A stretch of 64,000 nt of DNA from Enterococcus sp. 5H (GTDB lineage Bacteria > Bacillota > Bacilli > Lactobacillales > Enterococcaceae): the NCBI RefSeq assembly GCF_028128615.1, contig NZ_AMDP01000022.1:124001-188000 (forward strand), read 5' to 3'. Positions within the stretch are counted from its first letter, which is position 1. Each line of letters begins with the position of its first letter. The notes beneath the pieces were generated by a model, which did not search any database, was not told the DNA's origin, and saw nothing but the letters and a program-made list of their open reading frames with translations. A program made the position numbers and the translations under genes. This document shows, in pieces, positions 1-8,400 of the stretch.

Positions 1-25
1 TAACAAAAGGGGGATAAATAATATT

Positions 26-196
26 ATGAGAAAATTATCTATTGAAAAAATGGAAACTAAGACGGATTCGAAAAAGGTAGACAAATTTATTGGTGCATCA
101 TTTGAAAGAAATGAAGAAACAGAAGAAATGTTTAACAGACTTGAAGAAGTAGCACCTAACTCACTTGGTGGTTGGACTAAACTAATTTGTTTCTAA
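26..196 (+). CDS. Small double-glycine leader peptide (RiPP or pheromone precursor)
   Basis: A 56-residue reading frame with a strong Shine-Dalgarno (GGGGG, about 9-13) before its ATG and a strong terminator directly after it. The N-terminal part is charged (many K and E) and the C-terminal part reads LEEVAPNSLGG then WTKLICF. An EEV...LGG pattern is typical of class II lanthipeptide and other double-glycine leaders cut by C39 peptidase ABC transporters. Cutting after GG would leave a seven-residue core, WTKLICF, with one Thr and one Cys that could form a single (methyl)lanthionine; an unmodified signal peptide is equally possible. Modification and export genes would lie upstream, outside the window. 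That it is a gene is well supported; its class is inference. Confidence 0.6.
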   Translation: MRKLSIEKMETKTDSKKVDKFIGASFERNEETEEMFNRLEEVAPNSLGGWTKLICF

Positions 197-226
197 ATAA
201 GCAAATTTATCAAATTATCGTTAAAT

Positions 227-280
227 AAAAATAGCTAGGAAATAACCTGTTGAGTTATTTTCTAGCTATTTTTTTATTTT
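227..280. terminator. Bidirectional terminator between peptide gene and membrane protein gene
   Basis: Long inverted repeat AAAAATAGCTAGGAAATAAC / GTTATTTTCTAGCTATTTTT with a seven-base loop, flanked by T runs on the + strand and A runs giving T runs on the - strand. It ends the peptide transcript and the convergent membrane-protein transcript. Confidence 0.85.
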
Positions 281-612
281 ATTCTTCTCAGTATTAATAT
301 GCCAATTGCTTCAACACCCGAAATAACTAACACAAAGAAATTTAGTATCCAGTTGAAAGATAATTCATTCTTTGAAATAATGTCAAAAATCACGGCATTA
401 TTATTCAAAACGGACATTAAAACTACTGTGATAATAAAAGAGATAAAACTTGCTGTCGAAATAATTTTCTTTCCACGTTCATCTTTACCTTCTTTACTAA
501 AGTAAAAATAAATTGAGTAAACAATGAAAATGACTGATAGTACAGCGATTAGTATGCTAGACCAATGATTTGTAGGCAAGTTATCAAAAAAAGATTTGAG
601 TGATTCGGTCAT
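274..612 (-). CDS. Small integral membrane protein paired with XRE regulator
   Basis: A 112-residue protein with about three hydrophobic segments (roughly residues 18-38, 50-70 and 86-108). A short polar loop after the first reads KEGKDERGKK, a signature seen in small DUF2178-like membrane proteins. A Shine-Dalgarno (AAGGA) lies just upstream of its ATG. It starts 19 bases after the stop of the XRE-type regulator at 632-886 and is probably cotranscribed with it. Small regulator plus small membrane protein pairs of this kind are common in Firmicutes, but I know of no firm function. No catalytic residues are visible. The family assignment is tentative. Confidence 0.7.
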   Translation of the reverse strand: MTESLKSFFDNLPTNHWSSILIAVLSVIFIVYSIYFYFSKEGKDERGKKIISTASFISFIITVVLMSVLNNNAVIFDIISKNELSFNWILNFFVLVISGVEAIGILILRRIK

Positions 613-631
613 AATTTATCCTTTCCTTCCG

Positions 632-886
632 TTAATCGGTTTCTTCGTTTGTTTGCTCGTCTTCGGTTAATTTTTTGAACGTAAAGATTTGTTCAATTGG
701 CACCTCGAAAACGTCTGCTATGTCGTGAGCCAGTAAAAGGGAAGGATTGTACCTATTTCTTTCTAACTGAATGATTGTTTGTCTAGATACTCCTACCTTA
801 TCAGCAAGTTCCTGTTGGGTCATGCGTTTCATGGCTCTGTAGACGTGAATGGAACTCTCGAAAGATGAGTTCTTCTTTTTTGGCAA
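632..886 (-). CDS. XRE-family helix-turn-helix regulator (short)
   Basis: About 84 residues. The core [20 protein letters not shown] and following NRYNPSL is the classic single-domain HTH_3 fold of small Firmicute repressors, followed by an acidic tail. I place the start at a TTG (886-884) because GGAGGG lies 7 bases upstream; a longer frame beginning at TTG 901 would put that Shine-Dalgarno inside the gene. It is cotranscribed with the membrane protein at 274-612. A promoter with 17-bp spacing sits at 939-967. Likely DNA target and signal are unknown. Confidence 0.8.
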   Translation of the reverse strand: MPKKKNSSFESSIHVYRAMKRMTQQELADKVGVSRQTIIQLERNRYNPSLLLAHDIADVFEVPIEQIFTFKKLTEDEQTNEETD

Positions 887-938
887 TGCAAATCCCTCCA
901 ATAGTGTAAGTTATGTATCAAATAAAAAGCGCATAGTC

Positions 939-967
939 ACTATACCATATCTTACTTTCACTTACAA
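939..967 (-). promoter_or_regulatory. Promoter of the XRE/membrane-protein pair
   Basis: On the - strand TTGTAA (967-962), 17-bp spacer, TATAGT (944-939). The predicted start near 932 leaves a short leader before the TTG start at 886, which supports the shorter protein. Confidence 0.6.
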
Positions 968-980
968 ATATCTTGCAAAC

Positions 981-1012
981 AAAAAAGCCAAGCTTCTCGA
1001 TTAGCTTGGCCT
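981..1012 (-). terminator. Leftward terminator upstream of the XRE gene
   Basis: GCCAAGC / GCTTGGC inverted repeat followed on the - strand by six T. The T run is on the - strand only, so it stops transcription arriving from the right (about 1365 to 1013), where no confident gene is present. Confidence 0.65.
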
Positions 1013-1491
1013 TTGATTACGGAAGGAATCAGTGTATTGAGTTTTGTTTTTTTTACTTTTAGACGTACATGTAAAGTAATTAGTTGAATTTCTTGTTCAT
1101 AAACCAAATCTTGTCTTCATTACATTTTCTACGTTTCAATTTCTAATTTTTTTTTAATCAAACTATCTTTGTATGTGTGTTTGTTGTTATTGGACTATTT
1201 TCTTCCAAAATTTTACACATATTCACTATTTAAAAAGATGTTTTTCTGATTATTTACTCTACACATACTTTGGTGAAAGGTGAATCGTGTTCTGCTAACA
1301 ATTTTGTGTTTACTTATCTCATGCTTCGAGAAATTCTTCAATACAACTGATATTTCCTCCTTCCTTCTACAATTATAGTAACATAGATAGTAAACGTTTT
1401 CAACTTTAAAGACTTAAAATGTAGATGTTTTTTTAGTAAGAGAGTGGGAAGAAAAAAGTTAGAAAAAAATATGAAAAATTAGCCATTTTTA
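1013..1491. other. Intergenic region without a confident gene; possible leftward transcript
   Basis: AT-rich. On the - strand there is a perfect TATAAT at 1377-1372 with a weak upstream TTGAAA at 20-bp distance, a GGAAGGAGG Shine-Dalgarno near 1353-1361, and a possible 42-codon frame from TTG 1341 to stop 1213 whose start is 14 bases from that Shine-Dalgarno. The frame resembles no family I know. A cre-like site overlaps the -35 region (see 1389-1403). Confidence 0.35.
1389..1403. promoter_or_regulatory. cre-like catabolite-control site
   Basis: On the - strand TTGAAAACGTTTACT fits the CcpA consensus WTGNAANCGNWNNCW at every position. It lies about 90 bp upstream of the P-type ATPase promoter and overlaps the possible leftward promoter at 1372-1403. 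Function is inferred from consensus only. Confidence 0.5.
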
Positions 1492-1521
1492 TTGAAGTTT
1501 GAAAATTAAACATGTTATAGT
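1492..1521 (+). promoter_or_regulatory. Promoter of the P-type ATPase gene
   Basis: TTGAAG (1492-1497), 18-bp spacer, extended -10 TGTTATAGT (TATAGT at 1516-1521). Start of transcription near 1528, downstream of any start codon earlier than 1526, so the ATG at 1574 is the likely start. Confidence 0.65.
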
Positions 1522-1573
1522 GAATATGGATGCTTTATTAATAGAAGAAAAAAATTTGAAGTGGGGGAATAGG

Positions 1574-4210
1574 ATGGAAGCATACAAACAACCTATCGAA
1601 ACAATTATTAAGGACAAGAATACCAATAGAGAAACTGGATTATCTGAACAAGAAGTCAAAAAGCGATTAGCAGAATATGGTGCTAATAAATTTCAAGAAG
1701 CTAAAAAAGATTCGATTTTAAAAAAATTTCTTCACAGTTTATCAGATTTTACAACAATTATTTTACTGGTTGCAGCGGCTATTTCATTTTATACAGCGAT
1801 TGCCACAGAACATGGTGATTACTTTGAAGGGATTTTAATTATTGCTATTGTAATTATTAATGCTGTACTTGCGATCGTTCAAGAGGGAAATGCTGAAAAG
1901 TCATTAGCTGCACTGCAAGATATGAATAAACAAAGCAGTTCGGTTTTACGTGGCGGTAAAGTAGAAACTATTGATGCAGAAGATGTCGTTGTTGGCGATA
2001 TACTGGTGTTAGAATCGGGATCAATGATTACAGCAGATGCTCGTTTAATTCAAACATCTCAACTTAGAGTGGAAGAATCAGCCCTAACAGGAGAAAGCGA
2101 ACCTGTTGAAAAAGATTCAGAGTACATAGGGAAGCAAGATGCACCTCTTGGCGATCAGATTAATATGGTCTTTAAAGGGTGTACTGTAGCTAATGGACGC
2201 GGTAGAGCAATTGTTACTGCAACGGGAATGCAGACTGAGATGGGTAAAATTGCTGGATTACTAAATGATGATGTGACACAGCAAACACCTCTGCAAAAAC
2301 GTTTAAATCAATTAGGGAAGCGAATTAGTCTGATTGCTTTAGCAGCAGCTGCGATTGTATTTATCATTGGTGAGTTGCAAGGAGAGCCCTTATTAGAAAT
2401 GTTTATGACTGCCGTATCCTTAGCGGTTGCAGCAGTTCCAGAAACGTTAATGGTTATTGTTACATTAACTTTGGCTTATGGCGTACAGAAAATGGCGAAA
2501 AAACATGCCATTATTCGCCGCTTGCCAGCTGTTGAAACGTTGGGAACAGCTAATGTTATTTGTTCTGATAAAACCGGAACATTAACACAAAATAAAATGC
2601 GGGTCCGCCGTGTTTGGTCACGTAGTGATGAAGTAACAGATACAGAAGATGCGATGACCGATGAAGCAATGGAAGTTTTAAAAATGGCTTCTCTTTGTAC
2701 AGATGTTATCGTTGATAAAGACGGTGATGATTTAGTTATTAAAGGAAATCCTACAGAAGCAGCGATAGTACGAGCGGTGGAAGAAAACTATCATACTAAA
2801 GCCGAATTAGAAGAAAAATATCCAAGAATTGGTGAAATTCCTTTTGATTCAGAACGTAAAATGATGACAACAGTTCATAAAATGGGGAAAAAATATATCT
2901 CTGTAACTAAAGGTGCTTTTGATGTGTTGTTAACACGTTTCCGTTTTGGAGATTTAGATCAGGCTGCTGTTGTAAATGATCGTTTTGGTAAACGTGCGCT
3001 GCGCGTTATTGCAGTAGGTTACGCTATTTATGATGAAGAACCAAAGGAAATTACCTCAGAAGCTTTGGAAAAAAATCTACGTCTATTAGGTTTGATTGGT
3101 ATGATTGATCCGCCTAGACCAGAAAGTAAGGGCGCGATTGCTAGAGCGAAAAAGGCTGGCATCAAAACTGTTATGATTACAGGAGATCATGTAGTCACTG
3201 CAGGAGCGATTGCGAAAGAACTAGGGATTTTACAAGACAAAAGTGAAGCTTTGACAGGCTCTGAACTACAAAAAATGACGGATGAAGAATTAGATGCACG
3301 AGTGAAATCATTATCTGTTTATGCACGAGTTACTCCTGAAGATAAGATTAGGATTGTTAAATCTTGGCAACGGACAGGTGCTGTTGTTGCGATGACCGGA
3401 GATGGTGTTAATGATGCGCCGGCGCTTAAAGCTAGTGACGTTGGTTGTGCGATGGGAATTACCGGAACCGATGTTGCTCAAGGCGCAGCTGATATGATCT
3501 TAACAGATGATAATTTTGCGACGATCGTAGATGCCGTAGCTCAAGGTCGGGCAGTGTATCGCAATATTCGTAAAGCTGTAAACTTCTTATTAAGTTGTAA
3601 TATCTCTGAGATTTTTATTGTCTTGATTGCTATGCTAATGGGCTGGGGTGCACCTTTTACTGCTGTACAATTATTATTTGTAAACGTGGTCGCGGATGGC
3701 TTACCTGGATTTGCTTTAGGGAAAGAACCTGCTGAAAACGGGATTATGGATGAACCGCCAATTCCAAGAAACGAAGGAATTTTTGCGCGCGGTTTATGGC
3801 AAAAAATCGGGATTAACGCTTTTGTATTTACAGTAATTACCTTATTTGGTTTTTACTTAGGAGCTAATGTTGATTCTGTTTCATATTTTTTTAATGCTAG
3901 CCAAGAAATTGGTCAAACCGTAGCATTCTTGATTTTAGCGTATTCTTCAATTTTACATGTGTTTAATGTAAGAAGTACGCAATCTATTTTTAGAGTGAAG
4001 TTATCATCAAATAAATCTCTTTTTGAAATGGCTGTGCTAGCAGTGATTATTACTACTGTTATTGCGTTGTTGCCATTTACTCAAGAGTTGTTTGGTTTAG
4101 TACCTATTGGGATGAATCACTGGTTATTAGTAATTGGATTATCAATTGTTCCGATTTTTGTTAATGAAATGATTAAATTCCATTATTCAACAGAAGATGA
4201 AGAAGAATAA
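1574..4210 (+). CDS. Calcium-transporting-type P-type ATPase (P2)
   Basis: 878 residues from the ATG at 1574, which follows GGGGGAATAGG; a longer frame from 1499 would begin upstream of the predicted transcript start. Domains in order: cation-ATPase N-terminal domain, E1-E2 actuator domain with LTGES, the phosphorylation motif SDKTGTLTQNK with catalytic Asp at about residue 332, nucleotide-binding domain, the hinge motif TGDGVNDAPALK, and a C-terminal cation-ATPase membrane domain. It fits the bacterial SERCA/PMCA-like calcium pumps that expel Ca2+ from the cytoplasm. The usual PEGLP of transmembrane segment 4 is PETLM here, so ion preference is less certain; manganese or another cation is possible. 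It is monocistronic, closed by the terminator at 4220. Confidence 0.9.
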   Translation: MEAYKQPIETIIKDKNTNRETGLSEQEVKKRLAEYGANKFQEAKKDSILKKFLHSLSDFTTIILLVAAAISFYTAIATEHGDYFEGILIIAIVIINAVLAIVQEGNAEKSLAALQDMNKQSSSVLRGGKVETIDAEDVVVGDILVLESGSMITADARLIQTSQLRVEESALTGESEPVEKDSEYIGKQDAPLGDQINMVFKGCTVANGRGRAIVTATGMQTEMGKIAGLLNDDVTQQTPLQKRLNQLGKRISLIALAAAAIVFIIGELQGEPLLEMFMTAVSLAVAAVPETLMVIVTLTLAYGVQKMAKKHAIIRRLPAVETLGTANVICSDKTGTLTQNKMRVRRVWSRSDEVTDTEDAMTDEAMEVLKMASLCTDVIVDKDGDDLVIKGNPTEAAIVRAVEENYHTKAELEEKYPRIGEIPFDSERKMMTTVHKMGKKYISVTKGAFDVLLTRFRFGDLDQAAVVNDRFGKRALRVIAVGYAIYDEEPKEITSEALEKNLRLLGLIGMIDPPRPESKGAIARAKKAGIKTVMITGDHVVTAGAIAKELGILQDKSEALTGSELQKMTDEELDARVKSLSVYARVTPEDKIRIVKSWQRTGAVVAMTGDGVNDAPALKASDVGCAMGITGTDVAQGAADMILTDDNFATIVDAVAQGRAVYRNIRKAVNFLLSCNISEIFIVLIAMLMGWGAPFTAVQLLFVNVVADGLPGFALGKEPAENGIMDEPPIPRNEGIFARGLWQKIGINAFVFTVITLFGFYLGANVDSVSYFFNASQEIGQTVAFLILAYSSILHVFNVRSTQSIFRVKLSSNKSLFEMAVLAVIITTVIALLPFTQELFGLVPIGMNHWLLVIGLSIVPIFVNEMIKFHYSTEDEEE

Positions 4211-4219
4211 ATAGAATTT

Positions 4220-4267
4220 GCTTAATACTTGATTCCTTATTTGGGAATCAGTATTAAGCTTTTTTTA
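4220..4267 (+). terminator. Terminator after the P-type ATPase
   Basis: GCTTAATACTTGATTCC / GGAATCAGTATTAAGC, with one bulged base, then seven T. Confidence 0.85.
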
Positions 4268-4436
4268 TAGATGAAAAGCTATTTTGAAAATACTATTGAA
4301 ATTATTTCCATAAAAGACTTGCTAAAATGTTGAAGGAGTATTATAGTTGTTATCGAAATCAGTTGTTTTGATTTTTTTGATTTGGATTATTTAAATTAAT
4401 TATTAATAGTAACCATTGTTTTTGCTTGGTTGTCCA

Positions 4437-4584
4437 AGTGAAAATCTTAGGGGAGTAGCAGCATAGCTTAGCTATGTTTTTAGATCAACAGCAAGTGTGA
4501 TAACACTGGTCTAAGAATGAAATTGCGAGACCTAAGTGTAAGGGCCAAGTGTCGTTTCACTTAGGTCTCTTGTTTTACTTTTTT
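4437..4584 (+). promoter_or_regulatory. yybP-ykoY-type (Mn2+) riboswitch with terminator, leader of kup
   Basis: The leader holds the two hallmark strings of the yybP-ykoY aptamer, GGGGAGTAGC (4450-4459) and GCGAGACC (4525-4532), closed by a P1 pairing CTTAGG (4446-4451) with CCTAAG (4531-4536). Between them are two hairpins, CATAGC/GCTATG and TTAGA...AGTGT/ACACT...TCTAA. GAGACCTAAGTG (4527-4538) also pairs perfectly with CACTTAGGTCTC (4558-4569), which is followed by a T-rich run, so an intrinsic terminator competes with P1. Known members bind Mn2+ and switch transcription on. Finding it before kup rather than an Mn2+ exporter is unusual. Confidence 0.75.
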
Positions 4585-4620
4585 GTATTAGCCAGTTTTT
4601 TTATTAGGAGGAGAATTTTT

Positions 4621-6630
4621 GTGACAGAGAAGTCGAAAGTTTCGCATCATCAGAAATTGACTGCTGCCGGATTGTTGGTAGCGATGGGGGTCGTTTATGG
4701 CGATATCGGAACAAGTCCGCTTTATGTGATGAAAGCGATCGTTGGTGACAATGGCGGTCTGAAAAATGTTTCTGAGGACTTTATTATTGGAGCCGTGTCA
4801 TTAATATTTTGGACATTGACAATTTTAACGACAATTAAATATGTGGTCATTGCTTTAAACGCAGATAATCATGGAGAAGGCGGTATTTTTTCACTTTATA
4901 CACTTGTACGTAAAAAGAGTAAGTACTTGATTATTCCAGCGATGATCGGAGGTGCAGCATTGTTAGCAGATGGTGTGTTGACACCAGCTGTTACGGTAAC
5001 GACTGCCATCGAAGGGCTGCGTGGAATTCCGATTTTCTTTGATCGCTTTGGGAATGACCAAAATATCATTGTGATTATTACATTGGCTATTATTCTGATT
5101 CTATTTTCGATTCAACGATTTGGGACGGATGCTGTAGGAAAAGCTTTTGGTCCAATTATGTTTGCTTGGTTCACTTTTTTAGGAATTATGGGTCTCATTA
5201 ATTTTGGACAGGACTGGACGGTACTTCGTGCGTTAAATCCTTATTATGCGGTTCATTTACTATTTAGTCCTGAGAATAAGTTAGGGATATTTGTACTTGG
5301 AAATGTCTTTTTAGCAACGACTGGTGCAGAGGCATTGTATTCAGATTTAGGTCATGTTGGAAAACATAATATTCGTGCTAGTTGGCCATATATTAAAGTT
5401 TGTTTAGTTCTTAATTATTTAGGACAAGCAGCTTGGGTGTTAAATGCAAAAAATGATCCATCTATTCTAGCGATTGAAAGTTTAAATCCGTTTTTCCAAA
5501 TGATGCCAAATAGTATTATGTTGGTAGGAGTTGTCTTTGCTACTGTAGCTGCGGTTATTGCTTCTCAAGCATTGATTTCTGGTTCGTTTACGTTAGTTTC
5601 GGAAGCGATAAAATTGAAGCTATTACCAAGGTTGAAGATTATTTATCCAGGATCAAATATCGGACAGATGTATATTCCAGCAGTTAACATGATTTTGTGG
5701 ATTGTTTGTTCATTGATTGTTGTGACATTTAGAACTTCAACGCATATGGAAGCGGCATACGGTCTTTCAATTACAGTGACAATGTTAATGACGACAGTAT
5801 TATTGATGTTTTACTTGTTGCAAAAAGGTGTACCAAGTTGGATTGTTTACTTAGTTACGTTATTCTTTGGTAGCATTGAATCTATTTTCTTTGTTTCAAG
5901 TATTGCGAAGTTCTTCCATGGCGGTTACGTGGCTGTGGGAATTGCATTATTGATTTTGACTGTAATGACTGTTTGGGAGTGGGGCAATATAATCAAAGAA
6001 AAAACATCAGATACAGTTCCTCTAGATCAATACGTAGAACAGTTAAGGATGTTAAAAGATGATCCGACTGTTCCAAAATCACAAACAAATGTGGTCTTTA
6101 TGACTCCTGATAAAATTGGTGATGAAATTGGACGTCAAATCATTTATTCAATTTTAGATAAACAGCCTAAAAGGGCTAATGTATATTGGTTTGTTAATGT
6201 TGAAGTAACGGATGAACCTTTTACGAAAGAATATTCAGTAGATATGATGGGAACAGATTTTATTGTTCAAGTTCAGCTATATCTAGGTTTCCATGTTGCG
6301 CAAGAAGTGAATATTTATATCCGTCAGATTGTTCATGACTTGATGAAAGAAGGACGTTTACCAAAACAACCGCAAAAATATTCATTAACTCCAGGGCGTG
6401 AGGTAGGAGATTTCCAATTTATTATTATCCGTGAGGAATTGTCAAAAGTAACGGAATTAAAAAAATGGGATCGTCAGATTATGCAAATAAAATTGGCACT
6501 CAAAAAAAGAACAACTTCACCGGAAAACTGGTTTGGTTTGGAATATAGTGAAGTCAAATACGAGTCAGTTCCATTAATCATTGGAAATACTCGGAAAACT
6601 AGATTACGTGAAAGAAAAGCTGCTTTGTAA
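4621..6630 (+). CDS. kup: Kup-family potassium uptake permease
   Basis: 669 residues from GTG 4621, eight bases after AGGAGGAG; longer frames would start inside the leader terminator. The N-terminal signature [14 protein letters not shown] is diagnostic of KUP/HAK/KT transporters. About twelve hydrophobic segments occupy residues 15-460, and a soluble C-terminal domain follows, ending in a basic RLRERKAAL. The family imports K+ with H+ across the cytoplasmic membrane. Relatives in lactic acid bacteria respond to c-di-AMP directly or by riboswitch; here the leader looks like a manganese riboswitch instead. Monocistronic, with two hairpins after it. Confidence 0.93.
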   Translation: MTEKSKVSHHQKLTAAGLLVAMGVVYGDIGTSPLYVMKAIVGDNGGLKNVSEDFIIGAVSLIFWTLTILTTIKYVVIALNADNHGEGGIFSLYTLVRKKSKYLIIPAMIGGAALLADGVLTPAVTVTTAIEGLRGIPIFFDRFGNDQNIIVIITLAIILILFSIQRFGTDAVGKAFGPIMFAWFTFLGIMGLINFGQDWTVLRALNPYYAVHLLFSPENKLGIFVLGNVFLATTGAEALYSDLGHVGKHNIRASWPYIKVCLVLNYLGQAAWVLNAKNDPSILAIESLNPFFQMMPNSIMLVGVVFATVAAVIASQALISGSFTLVSEAIKLKLLPRLKIIYPGSNIGQMYIPAVNMILWIVCSLIVVTFRTSTHMEAAYGLSITVTMLMTTVLLMFYLLQKGVPSWIVYLVTLFFGSIESIFFVSSIAKFFHGGYVAVGIALLILTVMTVWEWGNIIKEKTSDTVPLDQYVEQLRMLKDDPTVPKSQTNVVFMTPDKIGDEIGRQIIYSILDKQPKRANVYWFVNVEVTDEPFTKEYSVDMMGTDFIVQVQLYLGFHVAQEVNIYIRQIVHDLMKEGRLPKQPQKYSLTPGREVGDFQFIIIREELSKVTELKKWDRQIMQIKLALKKRTTSPENWFGLEYSEVKYESVPLIIGNTRKTRLRERKAAL

Positions 6631-6642
6631 AAGGACACAATT

Positions 6643-6674
6643 GAAAAAGAAGTTTAGTAGTACTTCTTTTTCGC
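6643..6674 (+). terminator. Terminator after kup
   Basis: GAAAAAGAAGT / ACTTCTTTTTC inverted repeat followed closely by a second hairpin. The T tract is part of the stem. Confidence 0.6.
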
Positions 6675-6692
6675 GCCATTTATGTACATTTT

Positions 6693-6738
6693 GAGTATGA
6701 AGCAAAACTAAAAAAAGTTTTGTTTCATACTCTTTTTA
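6693..6738. terminator. Second hairpin terminator, repeat-like
   Basis: GAGTATGAAGCAAAAC (6693-6708) pairs with GTTTTGTTTCATACTC (6717-6732), then five T. The sequence resembles the GAGTGGGACAAAAC hairpin at 21885-21921, so it is probably a diverged copy of the same dispersed element. Confidence 0.7.
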
Positions 6739-6819
6739 TCCAAAACAATAGCTTCCATTCGCGCTAAATTTAAAGGACAAGTATAATAATGATTGAAAGA
6801 AGAAAAAGAGGTGTAGAGC

Positions 6820-8118
6820 ATGCTGGCAATTAATTTTTTTATATTATTTTTAATGATCGCTATTACAGCATTTTTTGTAGCGAGTGAATTTGCATTAGTA
6901 AAAATTCGAATGTCAAGGTTAGATCAACTGAAAAAAGATGGCGTTAAAAACGCAGAATTGGCGATTCACGTGACGCATCATTTAGATGCTTATTTATCGG
7001 CAAGTCAATTAGGGATTACACTGACTGGGTTGATTATTGGTTGGGTTGGTGAAGGTTCTGTCGCAGCAGTGCTTCATCCATTGATTGGAGAGCTACCAAT
7101 TAGTGGGGCATTAAGTCGAACGATTTCTGTTATTCTTGGGTTTGCTATTGTAACATATGTAGACGTAGTCGTTGGTGAACTTTTGCCAAAAAGTTATAGT
7201 ATTGCTCAAACAGAAAAAGTTGTATTAGCTATTGTAAAACCACTGCATTATTTTTACAAAGTGATGTATCCGTTTATTTGGCTCTTGAATCACTCAGCTG
7301 CTGCACTAGGAAAACTTTTAGGCATAAAATTAGTTTCTGAAGGAGAAGAGACATTAACCCAAGAAGAACTTTTATTTGTCGCTGTGGATTCCTATAAAAA
7401 AGGTGAACTAACGAAAGAAGAATATCATTATATGGAAAATATTTTTGAATTTGATGATACTCTTGCAAAAGAAATCCAAGTTGATCGAACGTCAATGGAA
7501 GTTTTTGAAGCTAACGAAACCGTAGAACAAGCCATTCAACATTCATTAAAACGAGGACATAGTCGTTATCCAGTTATCGAGGAGTCAAAAGATCAAGTGT
7601 TGGGGTATGTTACATTGCCAGCGTTGATTAAAGAATCATTTGTCGATAAGAAAAAGAAAGTCAGTGAGTTAGTTGAAGAGCCGATTGTTGTACTAGCTAC
7701 TATTCCCATCAAAAGTTTACTAACAATGATGAGAAAAGAAGGCAAGCATATTGCGATTTTGAAGGACGAGTATGGTGGAACAACAGGTATGGTTACAATC
7801 GAAGATATTTTAGAAGAGCTAGTTGGGGATATTCGTGATGAAACAGATTTAGAAAATGCATTGATTGCTAAAGAATCGGATAACGCTTATATTATTTCAG
7901 GAAAAATTACACTTGATGATTTTGAACGCTACTTTAAAGTTAAAATTCCAGCTTTTGAAGCATCAGAAATGAGTACCTTAGCAGGATTTATTGTGGAACA
8001 AAAAGAAAACAAAATTACTGTGGGGGATAAAATTATGATAGATGATTTTACCTTTGAAGTGATGGATTATGAACATGCGCATATTGAATACTTTAAAGTA
8101 AGAAGAGCTGTAAAATAA
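6820..8118 (+). CDS. CorC/HlyC-family membrane protein with CBS domains
   Basis: 432 residues; GAGGTG precedes the ATG and a TATAAT lies at 6782-6787. Order: DUF21/CNNM membrane domain of about four segments (residues 1-190), a CBS pair (about 205-335, with HSRYPVIE and TIEDILEELVGDI), then a CorC_HlyC transporter-associated domain (about 345-430). Despite the old name hemolysin C, relatives such as YhdP/YtfL-type proteins are implicated in Mg2+ efflux or ion homeostasis, and the CBS pair suggests nucleotide or Mg-ATP sensing. It neighbours the P-ATPase and Kup, making this an ion-transport stretch, but it has its own promoter and terminator. Confidence 0.88.
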   Translation: MLAINFFILFLMIAITAFFVASEFALVKIRMSRLDQLKKDGVKNAELAIHVTHHLDAYLSASQLGITLTGLIIGWVGEGSVAAVLHPLIGELPISGALSRTISVILGFAIVTYVDVVVGELLPKSYSIAQTEKVVLAIVKPLHYFYKVMYPFIWLLNHSAAALGKLLGIKLVSEGEETLTQEELLFVAVDSYKKGELTKEEYHYMENIFEFDDTLAKEIQVDRTSMEVFEANETVEQAIQHSLKRGHSRYPVIEESKDQVLGYVTLPALIKESFVDKKKKVSELVEEPIVVLATIPIKSLLTMMRKEGKHIAILKDEYGGTTGMVTIEDILEELVGDIRDETDLENALIAKESDNAYIISGKITLDDFERYFKVKIPAFEASEMSTLAGFIVEQKENKITVGDKIMIDDFTFEVMDYEHAHIEYFKVRRAVK

Positions 8119-8122
8119 AAAT

Positions 8123-8172
8123 GAACGGGAAGAAAAGGTGAAAATACTTTTTTGTTCCCGCTTTTTTTATTT
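8123..8172 (+). terminator. Terminator after the CorC/HlyC gene
   Basis: CGGGAA...AAAAG / CTTTTTTGTTCCCG then a seven-T run. Confidence 0.75.
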
Positions 8173-8400
8173 ACTTCTGATCTAAGTTAGATCTGTTGTT
8201 GAAAAGTTATTCCAGAAGTTGGTGGTAGGGAATTTTGATTCTTCGATATTTTTTTAATAATAGTATTTTAGTATGTTTAAAGTAGAAAATTTTATAGCAG
8301 ACTATTTTGTAAATAGTTTGTTCTGAAAGCAAAAAAAGCTAGCTAAATTTTTCTGAACTTAGTAAAATAGCAGTAGGATGCACCTTTCAATGGAGGTCTT

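Noticed and set aside
1213-1341. A 42-codon frame on the - strand in the gap before the P-type ATPase
   Set aside because: Start TTG is 14 bases from the Shine-Dalgarno and the product matches nothing recognisable; kept only as part of a finding.
4437-4584. ydaO (c-di-AMP) riboswitch before kup
   Set aside because: This was expected from known kup regulation, but the ydaO core strings are absent and yybP-ykoY strings are present.
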